DNA of 64,000 nucleotides from Lota lota (Eukaryota; Chordata; Actinopteri; Gadiformes; Lotidae), in contig JACYXH010000203.1 of NCBI GenBank assembly GCA_026745465.1, positions 147,001 through 211,000 of the forward strand. Reading direction: 5' to 3'. The notes under the pieces were generated by a model. The model searched no databases, was not told the DNA's origin, and was given only the letters and a program-made list of their open reading frames with translations. This document shows positions 43,778 to 55,264 of the stretch, one piece after another; positions within the stretch are counted from its first letter, which is position 1, and the number at the start of each line of letters is the position of its first letter. The position numbers and the translations under genes were made by a program.

Positions 43778-44557
43778 TTAAAGGTGCAGGGTGTGGCATT
43801 TTGTGGTATCTAGGGGTGAGGTTGCATTTTGCAACCAAATGAATTCCCCCCTCCACCTCCCCTCCCCTCAAGCTACGGTGGCCTGTACTGGCAGGTAAGG
43901 CGCCAGGAGGTACTTCCGAAATGATGTCATCGTCTACGACAGCATAGACTAGTTAAGTGTCAAGTGATGAGGTTCCTTGATCGATTTTTTTGTTATTGTT
44001 ATTGAATTTAGTTATTTAACTATTGATCATACCTTACAACTAAGATGGACATTGTCACACATTGTTGTATTGATGTTGCTACTTATTATTATTATTTATT
44101 ATTACATACTTTGTTATTGATCTTGTATTGATGCTGCTATATGACTGTTGAGGATCCAAGCCTAAGAATTTTACTCTTGCGTACTTGTACGTTAAGATGT
44201 AATAAAAGCAACTCTGATTCTGAGATGGCGATCATAAGATGATATAGTTCTCTCTAGAGCCGTTTGTCCGCTCTGGGCTACTGTGGAAATATGGCGGTGA
44301 ACATGGCAACGTGTAAAAGTTACGTATTGCAATTTAAACCCCTGCTTAAAGTCCTCTTCCTTGACCTCCCTGGAAGAGGACTTGCTCCATATGTAGATAT
44401 GAAGGATTCATTCTTATCGTGAATCGTGACGATCGTGACGATTCTTATTTCCATGGGATTATACACTCATTAAAACATACTTATGAATATTAAATGACAT
44501 TTCTGCCAAGTCCATTCCGCTAGATGCAGCAATGTTGTACACACTGAACTTTTAAAA
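43778..44557 (+). mobile_element. TTAA-type teleost MITE, copy 2
   Basis: Starts TTAAAGGTGCAGGGTGTGGC and ends TACACACTGAACTTTTAA, imperfect terminal inverted repeats. Interior shares GCATTTTGCAACCA, GCCGTTTGTCC and ATGGCGGTG blocks with copy 1. Confidence 0.75.
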
Positions 44558-45170
44558 TGGCCTGTATATAGAGGGATGAATCATGGCGACAGATATATAT
44601 TTTTGGGTGAAACATAAAGTTGTTCACTGGACACTTCACATCACACAAATGTGTCTGAAGCCTCTCAGTAAGACCCATAGCCAGTTGTGATGGCCCAACT
44701 GGTCAAATGGCTTATTAAATAAAAAGTGTAACGGCATTCACATTTCAGAACGCCTCAAGCGAAAGAGGTCTACTATAATGAAACATGAAAGCAAATTGTG
44801 ATTCAGCAAGTTAAGTTTTGTGCGTTTCAATGCTGAGCAGAATTGTGCTTTCTTTTCAAACGAACACAGATTCCTCTTGAATGCAAACCAAAGAAAATTG
44901 AGTTGAAGAGTGTATAGTTTACAGTTTCATCGTCGTCGAAAGTTGCTCTGAAGCCTTTCCGCCGTACAAAGGCTACATTTCCATTGAGAAGAAAACAAAT
45001 ATATCCAAGGCGCTGAAGTCAGTGGGAAGAACAGCAGGGGTCTAATTTGAACAATGTCAGAAAGTGCCAGGACGGTCCATCTTCTGTCATAACAACCTGA
45101 AAGCCTGAAGCCGTAGATTAGCTGAGTGGAAGAGAAAAAGCTTCTGGTGGAAAACAAGAATACAGCTATA
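44558..45170. other. Intergenic, no feature recognised
   Basis: Unique-looking A/T-rich sequence. Confidence 0.5.
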
Positions 45171-45370
45171 TGAATATAGAGCTGATATATATTCAGAGAT
45201 ATATATAATCAGAGATACATATTCATATATATTCACATATATATGAATATATATGTAATATATCTATATATATATATATATATTCACTTATATATGAATA
45301 TATATTAATATATCTATATATATCTTCAAGGTGAACAAGTCTTTAAACATGGAAATAAATGTATATATAT
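45171..45370. repeat. AT-rich palindrome cluster
   Basis: Overlapping ATATATGAATATATAT-type palindromes and (TA)n; likely to form cruciforms. Confidence 0.85.
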
Positions 45371-45459
45371 TGTGAATCGCTGCCTGGAGCTCCTATTGTA
45401 AATCTCATTGTCTCCTGTCTGCCCCAACCCCCTCCACTTCCGAGCCTAGGTGAGGGCCT

Positions 45460-45725
45460 GAGCTCCAGATCTATCCTCTGTGAGTGAGCCCCAGATCTAT
45501 CCTCTGAGTGAGCCCCAGATCTATCCTCTGAGTGAGCCCCAGATCTATCCTCTGAGTGAGCCCCAGATCTATCCTCTGTGAGTGAGCCCCAGATCTATCC
45601 TCTGAGTGAGCCCCAGATCTATCCTCTGAGTGAGCCCCAGATCTATCCTCTGTGAGTGAGCCCCAGATCTATCCTCTGAGTGAGCCCCAGATCTATCCTC
45701 TGAGTGAGCCCCAGATCTATCCTCT
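45460..45725. repeat. 22/24-bp minisatellite, 11 units
   Basis: Units GAGTGAGCCCCAGATCTATC plus CTCT or CTCTGT, each with an AGATCT site; the first unit is variant (AGCTCCAG). Confidence 0.96.
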
Positions 45726-45899
45726 AAATACCACTGTAGCAGTGTCTGTGCTACACACAACCTAGGTGGCGTGTAGCACAGACTCTCTTCAGGTTACCAC
45801 CAGCAAACCAACGGAGTTCCCAGCTCCCCTGGAAGGAATACACACGTCACTCCTTCACCAACTTCCTGTTTTTCTTTTCCCCCTTCCTGGGTTGGAAGC

Positions 45900-46329
45900 C
45901 CCCCTTGTTCCCCTCCATGGCGGCTGACGTCGCCCTTGCCTCTGTCCCTCATGTGCCGGTGTCGGCCTACCTGGAGCCACGCCCGTTCTGCCCTGCTCCG
46001 TGCCTCTACCTGGTCCCAGCAGCAGACTTACCGTCCTCCTACACCCGCACTACGCCCCGGGCCAGAGGGTCTGGCTCCTGTCGAAGGACACACTGTTTAA
46101 AAAGTGGTTTCCCGTAAGCTCGCCCCCCCCCCCCCCCCGCTACGTTGATCCCTTTGTGATTGAGCCCCTTGTGAACCCTTGTGCTAGCTATTTTAAACTC
46201 CCCGCCTCCCTTCGTGTCCGCCCCAACTGTCCCGTCTCCAAGGTCCAGTTTGTGTCCACCAACCCTCTGCCTCCCCTCGATGTCCTGAACGTAGGACCAA
46301 CCCTAGATCCTAGTCAATCCAGTGACTAG
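45900..46329 (+). mobile_element. Ty3/gypsy integrase C-terminal remnant
   Basis: From about 46000 the frame reads HYAPGQRVWLLSKD, then RYVDPFVIEPLVNP, FKLPASLRV and PNCPVSKVQF. This matches the GPY/F-type C-terminal module of fish gypsy integrases (YxPGQKVWLS...GPF.I...LRVHPTFHVS.VKP). It is out of frame upstream of 46000, has a C16 run inside, and ends at a stop before any chromodomain. Confidence 0.8.
46123..46138. repeat. poly-C tract (16 nt)
   Basis: Lies inside the gypsy integrase remnant where mobile copies encode a Lys/Leu-rich stretch. Confidence 0.9.
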
Positions 46330-46740
46330 AACCAGATTCGGCCAGCTATCGGTAGCCATTGCGGTGTGCGGAGGAGTGGTGCAGTGTGGGATAACTTGGG
46401 TAGGGTTAGGGTGAAGACCAGCCAGGCTGCCGCACTCTGGATGAGCTGCAGAGGTCTACACACATTGCCGGCCATCTTGTTCATCAGCATGCAATATATC
46501 TACCCCGGTTATCAGGTCAATCATCGCTAGACTGTGTTCAGACCTTACCAGTGAGTGTCCGTTCATGGCCCTTCGCCTTATTGAGTCATTCTTGTGAATT
46601 GCCCCGTCACACTTATCCCTGCCTGGCCTGACATTATACATTCTTTGTTTTCCTCAGTAAACCCCTTTATTATTTACACTCTGTGTACGAGTTCTCTGTG
46701 TGTGGAGCATCTGGGTGCGCTCGCTCCTAGAACTATAACG
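46330..46740 (+). mobile_element. Repeat-derived sequence, possible gypsy LTR end
   Basis: 46400-46450 (GAAGACCAGCCAGGCTGCCG, ACTCTGGATGAGCTGCAGAG) matches a common teleost dispersed repeat. 46650-46740 (CAGTAAACCCCTTTATT to CTAGAACTATAACG) resembles the 3' part of a fish gypsy LTR. No matching 5' LTR is in the window. Confidence 0.4.
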
Positions 46741-47025
46741 CATGATGGCAGGCGTATATAAAGCCTTTTCTTTCTTTATTATTTTATTTTGATTATTATA
46801 TATTGATTATCCATTATGTTTTATGAAGACTTTCATTGGTAGTGAAACGCAACGATGTAAGAAGGCTGTTCTATTGACTAAATCCATGCAGAGCTCTCTG
46901 AATAGTCTCCAAGTCAAAAAGGAAATCTTCGATACTAATTAAGGAATCGCAAGATCAAGTAATCATCCAAACTTCCTCACTGAGCAGAAGTTAAATGTAG
47001 CTGCACATGTATTTATCCTCTTTAG

Positions 47026-47151
47026 ATGGAGAGGGAGAGAGAGACAGAGAGAGACAGAGAGAGAGAGAAACAGAGACAGAGAGAGACAGAGAGAGAGAGA
47101 AACAGAGACAGAGAGAGACAGAGAGAGAGAGAAACAGAGACAGAGAGAGAG
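47026..47151. repeat. (GA)n-derived array with CAGAGACAGAGAGAGA units
   Basis: Higher-order repeat of about 42 bp (GAGAGACAGAGAGAGAGAGA, then AACAGAGACA) present about three times. Confidence 0.92.
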
Positions 47152-47891
47152 GTGGTGCCACCCACAGCACCTGCCACCTTTATTCGGTTTAAAAACATGT
47201 AGAGAAGTGGAGGATGTTGTCATTGGAAAACATTCACAGAGCCAATGAGGCGTCTAACCACAGCTCTGAGCTGTCATAATACCATGATCTGCTGAGTTAA
47301 CATAGGCAAAAACAAATCAGTAGTTAAGATTTAGCAAACTTCATTTGCTAAATGAAGTGTCATTTAGAAGTTCTGGTTGGTTACAATTTGTCCATGGTAC
47401 TGTGGTGGCATACATATATCATGTGTATATATAGCTTTCTCATTTGTTCACATACTTCCAAGTCCTCCACACTCCAAACATATAGGGGGCAGCATATTAC
47501 AGGAAGGTTGTGGTGTCCACCCCTATTGCGTTCTAAGCGATGTGAAAAGCGAATCAACAATCAGTAGCGTTATATTATTAGCCACCTTTATGAGCTACCG
47601 TTACCTATCCAACGTTAGCAGTAACAGCTGTTTACTTACCAGTGTAGAAGAAAGGTTGCATGTTCAGCATCAAACTTAATTCCTTTAGTCACCAAGGGCT
47701 GTCTCAAGCAGTGGAACGTCTTGCCAATATTAACTCTTGTTTTGCTTCTATTTTTTCATTCATTTGCCGCGATTGACAAGAGGTTTGAATAAGCCCTCTG
47801 GGCATTTCATTATCCTCCCATGTTGGACTGAGGCTGGAGGGACGGGGACAGCTTGAGGTACGACGCTGCAGCTAGCTGGGTTAGCTGCTAA

Positions 47892-48013
47892 CTTAAAGGT
47901 GTATGTGCATAATTTAGTGACATCTTATGTATCATATATATTATCGTTAATATAATATTCAATTTCTGCCAAGTCCATTCTGCTAAATTCTACACACTGC
48001 ACACATTTTAAAT
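47892..48013 (+). mobile_element. TTAA-type teleost MITE, short copy 3
   Basis: Starts CTTAAAGGTGTATGTGCATA and ends CTACACACTGCACACATTTT then AA: terminal inverted repeats of the same family as copies 1 and 2. TTAA is at both ends, as in piggyBac-type targets. Confidence 0.75.
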
Positions 48014-48688
48014 AGATAGACATCTTTGACATAACTGTTATTTCTTTGCATTCTGTTGTTGATTGTAGTTCAGTCTTCAATGTTTTCAACTAATAATCGT
48101 ACTCGTCTAACGTGGTCGGAGAAGTAACATAGGAAACGCATGATGGCAAGAACCACCCATTCTCATTTGGTTCTTTAACGTTTGCACATTTTAAAGGAAG
48201 CATCTGAGGGACCCGCGGTCAGAAAAGATAAGAAGAACAGATTAACTGGACTATATGAATACATTATACGCTAAATATATAAACTAAATATGGCCCTACT
48301 CATACTCTAACTGTTGCTAAACATGTGTGCTAAAACAAAATCCTAATACCTAAAAAGGTTCCTAGGAGATTGAAACCTGGAAAGCATCCTGGATGAAAGG
48401 GAGCACATGTTGTGATTAAAGTAATTAGGGTCCCAGGACGTCTGGCCTGGATCCACGCCCAGAGGTGGATAAGAGAATCCTTATTCAAAGAGGATTCCTT
48501 CAATCAACTTGAATTCAAACTCATTTCTTATTTCTGGATATTGGAATGAATTACATGGAAAGTCCCAAATGCAACACACCGCCGTTGAAATGTTTACGGC
48601 CATGTCCGGCAGTCTCTCACTTCGCTGTTGATGAAGGGGATGGAAACAGTTCCACATTGCTTCCAGAAGGGGTGCTAAGATGCCTTTG

Positions 48689-48770
48689 TGGGAGTGTGTG
48701 TGGATGATGGCTTGTTGAAGCAGGCTCACCTGGCCCGAGTCAGACTGATTGGAATCTGGAGCTGGGTGAG
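48689..48770 (+). mobile_element. Dispersed repeat family R1, truncated copy 4
   Basis: Begins like the other copies (GTGTGTGTGGATGATGGCTT) and stops at GGAGCTGGGTGAG, where a TCCAGAAAA-rich array starts. Confidence 0.85.
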
Positions 48771-49570
48771 AACAATCCCAAAAATTTCGAAAAAATCCAG
48801 AAAACATTTTTTGAAATATTTCAGAAAAACCTCCAGAAAATAAAAAAACACAAGGAATAACTCCCGAAAAATCCAGATGAGAACTCCAGACGAAAACTCC
48901 AGAAAATCCAGAAATCCCCAAAAATTCAGAAGAAAAGGAATCCAGAAAACATTTTTGAAAATATTTCAGAAAAACTCCAGAAAATCATGAAGAAAAATCC
49001 TGAAGAAAAATCCAGAAAGAACGCCAGAAAATCAAAAAATAAAAACTCCAGAAAATACTTTTAAGAATGTAATACCTCCAGAAAATAAAAAAACACAAAC
49101 TCCCCAAAAATCCAGAAGAAAAATCCAGAAGAAAAAACAGCAAAAAAAAATTAAATATTTCAGAAAAACCTCCAGAAGAAATCCAGTTGAACTCCAGAAA
49201 ATCCCCAAAAATTCAGAAGAAAAGGAATCCAGAAAAGAGCTCCAGAAAACATTTCTGAAAATATTTCAGAAAAACTCTAGAAAATCCAGAAAAATCCAGA
49301 AAAAAATCCAGAAAAAAAACCAGCCGAAAAATCCAGAAAATCCAGAAACTAAAAAGATAAATATAAAAAAATCCAGAAAACACTTTTAATAATGTAAATC
49401 CAGAAAACCCAGAAATAAACAACTCGCCTCAGAAGGAAACTTTAGAAAAGAAAACAGGAAAACTCCAGCAAATTTCAGAAAAACTCCGGAAAACATTACA
49501 GCTAAATTCAGATTTTTTTTAAATTCTGGGGAAAACTCCCCAAAATCCAGAGAAAATTCCAGAAGAAAAC
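48771..49570. repeat. TCCAGAAAA-type degenerate satellite (0.8 kb)
   Basis: Dozens of 8-12-bp variants of TCCAGAAAA, with a loose higher-order unit including CATTTTTGAAAATATTTCAG. Strongly purine-rich on the + strand. Confidence 0.93.
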
Positions 49571-49685
49571 CTTAGCCAAAATTGTTTTTTTAACCTTGTT
49601 TACTGACAAGTGGCAGAAAATTTGACAAAATGTCAGTACTTCCATATTAAGCAAAACTTTTGTATCACCTCTACATTTACAAAAA

Positions 49686-50345
49686 ATGATTCTTGCTTGT
49701 GTGACTCAATTGAATACAATAAACATAGCCTTGAGGAGATTTGTCCAGCATTTTAAAACCTCTGCCTGCAGCCTTGATGTTCTTCCAATAAGCTTCGTTA
49801 AAAAGAAACAAAGGTGCATTGGGTCAGATACGCTACAGATAGAGTCTGCTCTTCTATTGGGTGAATTCCAACAGGCCTTGAAAACTGCAGTTATTAACCC
49901 TCTTTTGAAAAAAATAATCTTGATGCATCAGTAATTACTAATTACAGGCCTATTATCCAATCGTTTCTTAGTAAAATCATTGAAAAGGTATTAGCTACAA
50001 CTCAACACATTATTTTGTGTTAAACAATAACTGTGACTTTTTTCAGTCTTCATTATGATCCCATCACAGCACTTAATCGGCTCTTATCAAGGTTTTAAAT
50101 TGCATTTGCTTGATAAATTACTCATTATATAATAAAATAAAAAAATCTCTGTTGTAGTATTATTAGATCTAAATGCTGCATCTGATACGGTTGATCATAG
50201 CATATTGATTGACAGTTTAGAAAACTGAATAGGTCTATCCGGTCCAGCCCTTAATTGGTTCAACTTCTACCTAAAAGACAGACCATTTGGTGTCCATTGG
50301 CATATCTGAGCAAACAAAATGACATGTGGTGTTCCCCAAGAATGA
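49686..50345 (+). mobile_element. Degenerate LINE reverse transcriptase fragment 1
   Basis: Frames read CIGSDTLQIESALLLGEFQQ, ALKTAVINPLLKK, then NYRPIIQ, LLDLNAASDTVDHSILIDSL and KMTCGVPQE. These match the fish LINE pattern ...LKTAVIKPLLKK...NYRPIS...LDLSAAFDTVDH...GVPQG. Several stops and frameshifts; the YADD block is not present. Confidence 0.85.
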
Positions 50346-51180
50346 ACTGCCGTATAAATAAACTTGCCTTGCTTCACTTTACAATACTAAACCATTGTTT
50401 ACATCACTGCCTACCTGATTTTATATTTTAGACTTTATTCATTCCCGTGGCACGTGTTATACCAAAACTGAAAGATTGAACGTACATAGAGGTGCTGAGA
50501 GTCAGAGAGACCTCTGTTGCAATACACATTTTCTACCATCGAAATACCTTTTTCTACAGTTAAGCTCCAACATGACAACCCTGTTGACATGTTGAGCACA
50601 TTGTGGCATCAAGGTGAGAAGCTAGGCTGGCGTTTGGGGGCTTTCCATTGATGCAGCGCTGAAGTGAGACTCCTCCCACGTGGGTCTCTGTGTGTAGTCA
50701 CAGCTCAAGCAGCGTATTCTCTGTGAAAGTCAATATTTTGTCCCAAGGCCTGCTCATCAATTGCTTGATTCTGCTGTAGAATGTTTTATTTCAATTCATT
50801 ACTCATCTGGTCACACGTTATTTAACTTTATTACCGCTTATAAACTTTTTAGTTGCTTTACAATAGTAAAAAGTGTTTTCCCAATCTTAAGAAGAAGTTG
50901 TCAGGCAAGGCATGTAAATAAAGTGGCCTTTAATACATTGAATAAAGGGATGAATATGTGTCTACGTATGCATCACGGCTACAAGACTTTCCATTGGTTA
51001 CATCCTCATACATCATCGCAGATATCCCGTCATGCATCACAAGCGCATTAAGATAACATGAGATATGAAAAAACACATCAGAAAATAATCTCATGCAATT
51101 TATCAATTTAACCCTCCCAACCATTTAATGTTTTATTGCAGAATTTCAAAATGCTAAAGATCTGGTAGCTCGATAGGCAA
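50346..51180. other. Intergenic, no gene recognised
   Basis: Unique-looking sequence. Confidence 0.5.
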
Positions 51181-51547
51181 CACTTAAAGCACTTTCTTCG
51201 TGTCCAACCAAATCTCGCTCAGCTGGAGAGGAGAGTGTGTTGTGTTGGAATACAGAAAGTGCTGCTGGGTGTTGTCTAAAAGATTTGGGTGACGGAGGGT
51301 TGAGATTGTAATGACAACAGGGACATTACCTGCAACAACGCAACCACCCACTTTCAGAGCAAGACTTCTCCTTGAGCGAGATTTGGTTGGACATAAACAC
51401 AAACAGACCAGATGAAGCGAAAGGTAAAGAAACAAGTTGTAGTTCTCTTTAGGGATTCTTTCCATAATGTTAGAATATAATCTGAGCTTGTCAGTGGCAA
51501 AAAATAGAGCACTTTTGGAGGACATACATGGACAGAGCGTCTCTGTA

Positions 51548-51696
<149 letters not shown>

Positions 51697-51789
51697 TGGT
51701 TGAACAGCTTTCTCTGGTGTTCACTCCAAATGGATTCAGTGTCTGCCCATTGAAACCCCTCCACATAAGTGAGCCTTATCAGCTACTAA
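51697..51789 (+). repeat. Flanking repeat shared with 54927-55016
   Basis: GGTTGAACAGCTTTCTCTGG, TGGATTCAGTGTCTGCCCAT and AGTGAGCCTTATCAGCTACT occur in the same order in both places, each time directly after a long pyrimidine-rich microsatellite. Confidence 0.92.
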
Positions 51790-52184
51790 ACTATAAGCTC
51801 CATTTCCTTCTTGAAATGAATAGGCGCGTTAATAAGAGTGCATTATCTGTTTAGAGCACTTCCAGTGTCTTCTTTCATTAAACGCGTTTAGATATAGAAA
51901 CGCTCTTCCTAATAACAATCCCTTCACGCACGTAGACGCAGTGCATGTCTGTGTGTGTTGGATTTGCGTTGCTTTTGATGGCCAGGGCATTTCCATAGGA
52001 TATCACTTTTTAAAATACTTTATATGTAGCTTTATTATATATACTTTTGCTATACCTAGAATGTGCATTGGCAAGCTGGCTTGAATTTTAGCAATGATTC
52101 ATTTATTCAGTAATTATTAGAGTTGTGTAAGGTGTGAGAAGAGCCAATATTAATATGACATTATGTAATGAGGGAAATACCCAC

Positions 52185-52925
52185 CCTGTTCATCGACTTC
52201 AGTTCGGCATTCGACACCATCATCCTCTCCAAACGGATCACATGACTCGGTGACCTGGGCGTCAACACCTCCCTCGTTGGATACTGGATTTCCCAACCAA
52301 CCGAACCCAGTTTGTTAGGTTGGACATCCGAACCTCTCCAACCCTCATCCAGACCACGGCGTCCCCCAGGGCTGCGTGCTGAGTCCCCTCCTCTACTCCC
52401 TCTTCACCAACGACTGCACACCTGCACATGGTTCGACACAACCGTGGTTGGCCTCTCCAGCGCTGAGTGGGCCTACGGGGAGGAGGTCCGGCACCAGGCA
52501 GCGTGGTGTGCCCACAACAACCTGGCTAACGGGACCAAGGCTCACCAGCGTCTCATCTCCCTGAGGAGACTGAAGAAGGTCCATCTGTCTCCTCAGACGT
52601 TTGTACTTCTACCGCTGCACCATGGAGAGCGTCCTTCCCAGCTGCGTCACAGTATAGTTTGGCCACCGCTCTATCTCGGATCGGAAAGCACTGCAGAGGC
52701 TGGTGAACAATGGCCACCGCATCACTGCCGCCAGCGAGGTCGGAGGTCGGAGGTCGGCGAGCAGCATCGTCAGAGACGGCTTACCCCTGCCACTGACTGT
52801 TTGCCCTCCTACCCTCTTAGAGGCGCTACAGGACTCTGTTCCCAGACCAGCAGGTTCAGGAACAGCCTCTTCTCTGCGGCTGTCACCCTGCTGAACTCAC
52901 CACATTTATCCTGAGAAAGGAGTAC
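52185..52925 (+). mobile_element. Degenerate LINE reverse transcriptase fragment 2
   Basis: Reads TLFIDFSSAFDTIILSKRIT, LGDLGVNTSLVGYW, PQGCVLSPLLYSLFTNDCT (in one frame), TTVVGLSSAEWAYGEEV and QAAWCAHNNLA. It then runs into a 3' region with RLISLRRLKKVHL and SRFRNSLFSAAVTLLNS. This is the common fish LINE family (IDFSSAFNTI...GVPQGCVLSPLLYSLFT...AWCADNNL). Frames change several times, so it is dead. Confidence 0.88.
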
Positions 52926-52968
52926 TTGTAAACAGAAGTTGTGTGTCCCACACGCACACATGCACATA

Positions 52969-52987
52969 CACAGACACAGACACAGAG

Positions 52988-53021
<34 letters not shown>

Positions 53022-53032
53022 ACACACACACC
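52969..53032. repeat. (CA)n-rich microsatellite at the LINE 3' end
   Basis: Impure ACACAGACACAG then CA units, directly after LINE fragment 2. Confidence 0.9.
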
Positions 53033-53221
53033 ATAAGCTTCCACTCTGAAATATGTCTGGGAGATTTATGGTTTTAAGCAGAATGCACAACTTTCAAAGT
53101 GCGGCCCCATCAACCTACAGAGGGTGTGCTTCTGATTATAGACTTAAAGTATAAAATAATATTGATAAAGGGGTTTCTGATAGCTTCCTGGAAGCCCGTC
53201 TTCACTTCACTTACTTTGAAT

Positions 53222-53900
53222 GCCCTCAATACATTTACATTCGGGGCATTTAGCAGACGCTTTTATCCAAAGCGACTTACAAAAAGTGCATTTGTCAGGA
53301 GAAAGAGAAACAACAATATATCGCTGTCGGTACAGTAAGGAGGTTCATAGAACCAGTGCCAAGCGCTTACAATTGCTAGTTTAACCCATTCCCCGTGTAC
53401 AACAAGATAGCTAGGATAAGATGCTACACGATGCTAAGTACTATTTTTAAATGCCAGGACTTACAAACATACAATATAAGTATGTACATTAAGTGCCGGG
53501 GTGTACAAACATACAAAGTGCGTAAGAAGGGTGTTTTTAAGAGAGTAAGGGAGGAGGGGGCTAAGGAGGGAGGTTATGCAGAGTCCAGGTGAACTCTGAA
53601 CAAGTGAGTCTTGAGTCTCTTGCGCTGAGCGACTCTGCAGTCCTGACATCGGCAGGGAGCTGGTTCCACCATCGCGGTGCCAACACAGAGAAGAGTTGTG
53701 ACCTTTGTTGTGCGACCTTTGCTTACTCTTAGCGATGGCGGTGCCAGGCGTCCAGCTGTGGTAGTTGAGCGGAGTGCTGGAGCTGGGGTGTGCGGTCTGA
53801 TTCTTGGAGGTAGGCAGGGGCAGTTCCGTTGACCGCCTTGTATGCCAGTACCATTGTGTTGAAGCTGATGCTACTACAGGAAGCCAGTGGAGGTCACGGA
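53222..53900 (-). mobile_element. Common teleost dispersed repeat, nearly full length
   Basis: Contains CATTTAGCAGACGCTTTTAT, CCAAAGCGACTTACAAAAAG, CATCGGCAGGGAGCTGGTTC and CTTGTATGCCAGTACCATTG, blocks found together in many fish genomes. Strand is given by the usual GCGTCTGCTAAATG orientation of the tail; the class is uncertain. Confidence 0.6.
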
Positions 53901-54229
53901 AAGTGACCTCAATATATAATATGACCTCAATATAGAGGATCTGACATGTTCACAACACATCTATTTGAAAGTATACATTCTCTGTCTGTGGGTAGAGATA
54001 GACAGTATGACTTGAATATGTAAATTAAATTTAGGATTGCATGCAAGCAAACAATTTTTCTTTCACCATTTCATCATCAATATCTAAGCAATGTTATCAT
54101 GGTGATAAATGAAGTGCAACTTCAGCCCAGAGTTGAAACACTTGTTGCGCTATAGCACTGCACAGGGTAGCAGGATATTGCTATCAATCTGCCTCTTGAA
54201 ATGCAGCAATACTACAGGCTATGACTTTA

Positions 54230-54230
<1 letters not shown>

Positions 54231-54262
<32 letters not shown>
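54231..54262. repeat. (CA)n microsatellite, short
   Basis: Sixteen CA units. Confidence 0.93.
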
Positions 54263-54264
<2 letters not shown>

Positions 54265-54409
54265 AGTGAGCCTCTTCTAGTAAGAGATGGAATGCAATTT
54301 CACACTGTATTAAGTAGAAATATTTGCTCAGCTTTAAATAAAAAAGAATCGATGTCTAAAATGAATGTAATAGAGCAGTGTCCCCCTGTAACACCCTGTC
54401 CCCCCCTGC

Positions 54410-54422
54410 CCCCCCCCCCCCC
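54410..54422. repeat. poly-C tract
   Basis: C13 preceded by a C-rich TCCCCCCCTG run. Confidence 0.85.
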
Positions 54423-54853
54423 GAAATGATTGTGACATTTGAATTAATTAGAATATATATTTCATAATTAAATAGAATGTATACTTTAATTGCCTGACAA
54501 TGTGAAGGAGCAACAAAAAAAAGAGAGCCTTGGAAACAATCTGCCGAATCTATCCTCCTGGATAGGAAATAAGATAATCACAGATTTGTGTTTGCGAATT
54601 CATTGTCAAGATGTGACATTTCATGTCACGTCTCACTTATCCACACGTGTAAAACCTTATTTGATCCTCCCCCCTGGGATATTCTTAGATGCACGTCATG
54701 GAATTCGTTACCTTGACATTTAGAAGATCTTCTCTGCATACTGGTGCCTTTGCAGAATAACTGTGGACGTTGGATGAAAGATAAACCTTGGTAGGGCGAC
54801 AGACAAAGGTTGAAAAAGCAATCGTTGAAGAACAGGAAGTTATTCTCAAAGAG

Positions 54854-54856
<3 letters not shown>

Positions 54857-54926
<70 letters not shown>
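54857..54926. repeat. (TC)n microsatellite
   Basis: About 35 units, ending exactly where the shared flank GGTTGAACAG starts. Confidence 0.96.
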
Positions 54927-54929
<3 letters not shown>

Positions 54930-55016
54930 TGAACAGCTTTCTCTGGTGTTCACAAATGGATTCAGTGTCTGCCCATTGAAACCCCATCACATAAGTGAGC
55001 CTTATCAGCTACTAAA
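54927..55016 (+). repeat. Flanking repeat shared with 51697-51789
   Basis: Second copy; it differs by loss of CTCC in the middle and a few substitutions, then is followed by a CTGT/TC array. Confidence 0.92.
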
Positions 55017-55165
55017 GTCTGTCTGTCTGTCTCTCTGTCTGTCTCTCTGTCTCTCTCTCTCTCTCTCTGTCCCTCTCTCTCTGTCTGTCTCTCTGTCTGT
55101 CTGTCTCTCTGTCTGTCTCTTTCTCTGTCTGTCTCTCTCTCTCTGTCTCTCTCTGTCTGTCTGTT

Positions 55166-55262
<97 letters not shown>
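55017..55262. repeat. (CTGT)n/(TC)n compound microsatellite
   Basis: Mixed CTGTCTGTCTCT units, then about 47 uninterrupted TC units. Confidence 0.96.

Positions 55263-55264
<2 letters not shown>

Noticed and set aside
45180..45330. Possible replication origin or matrix attachment region from AT palindromes
   Set aside because: A/T-rich palindromes are common in fish intergenic DNA; nothing else supports such a role.
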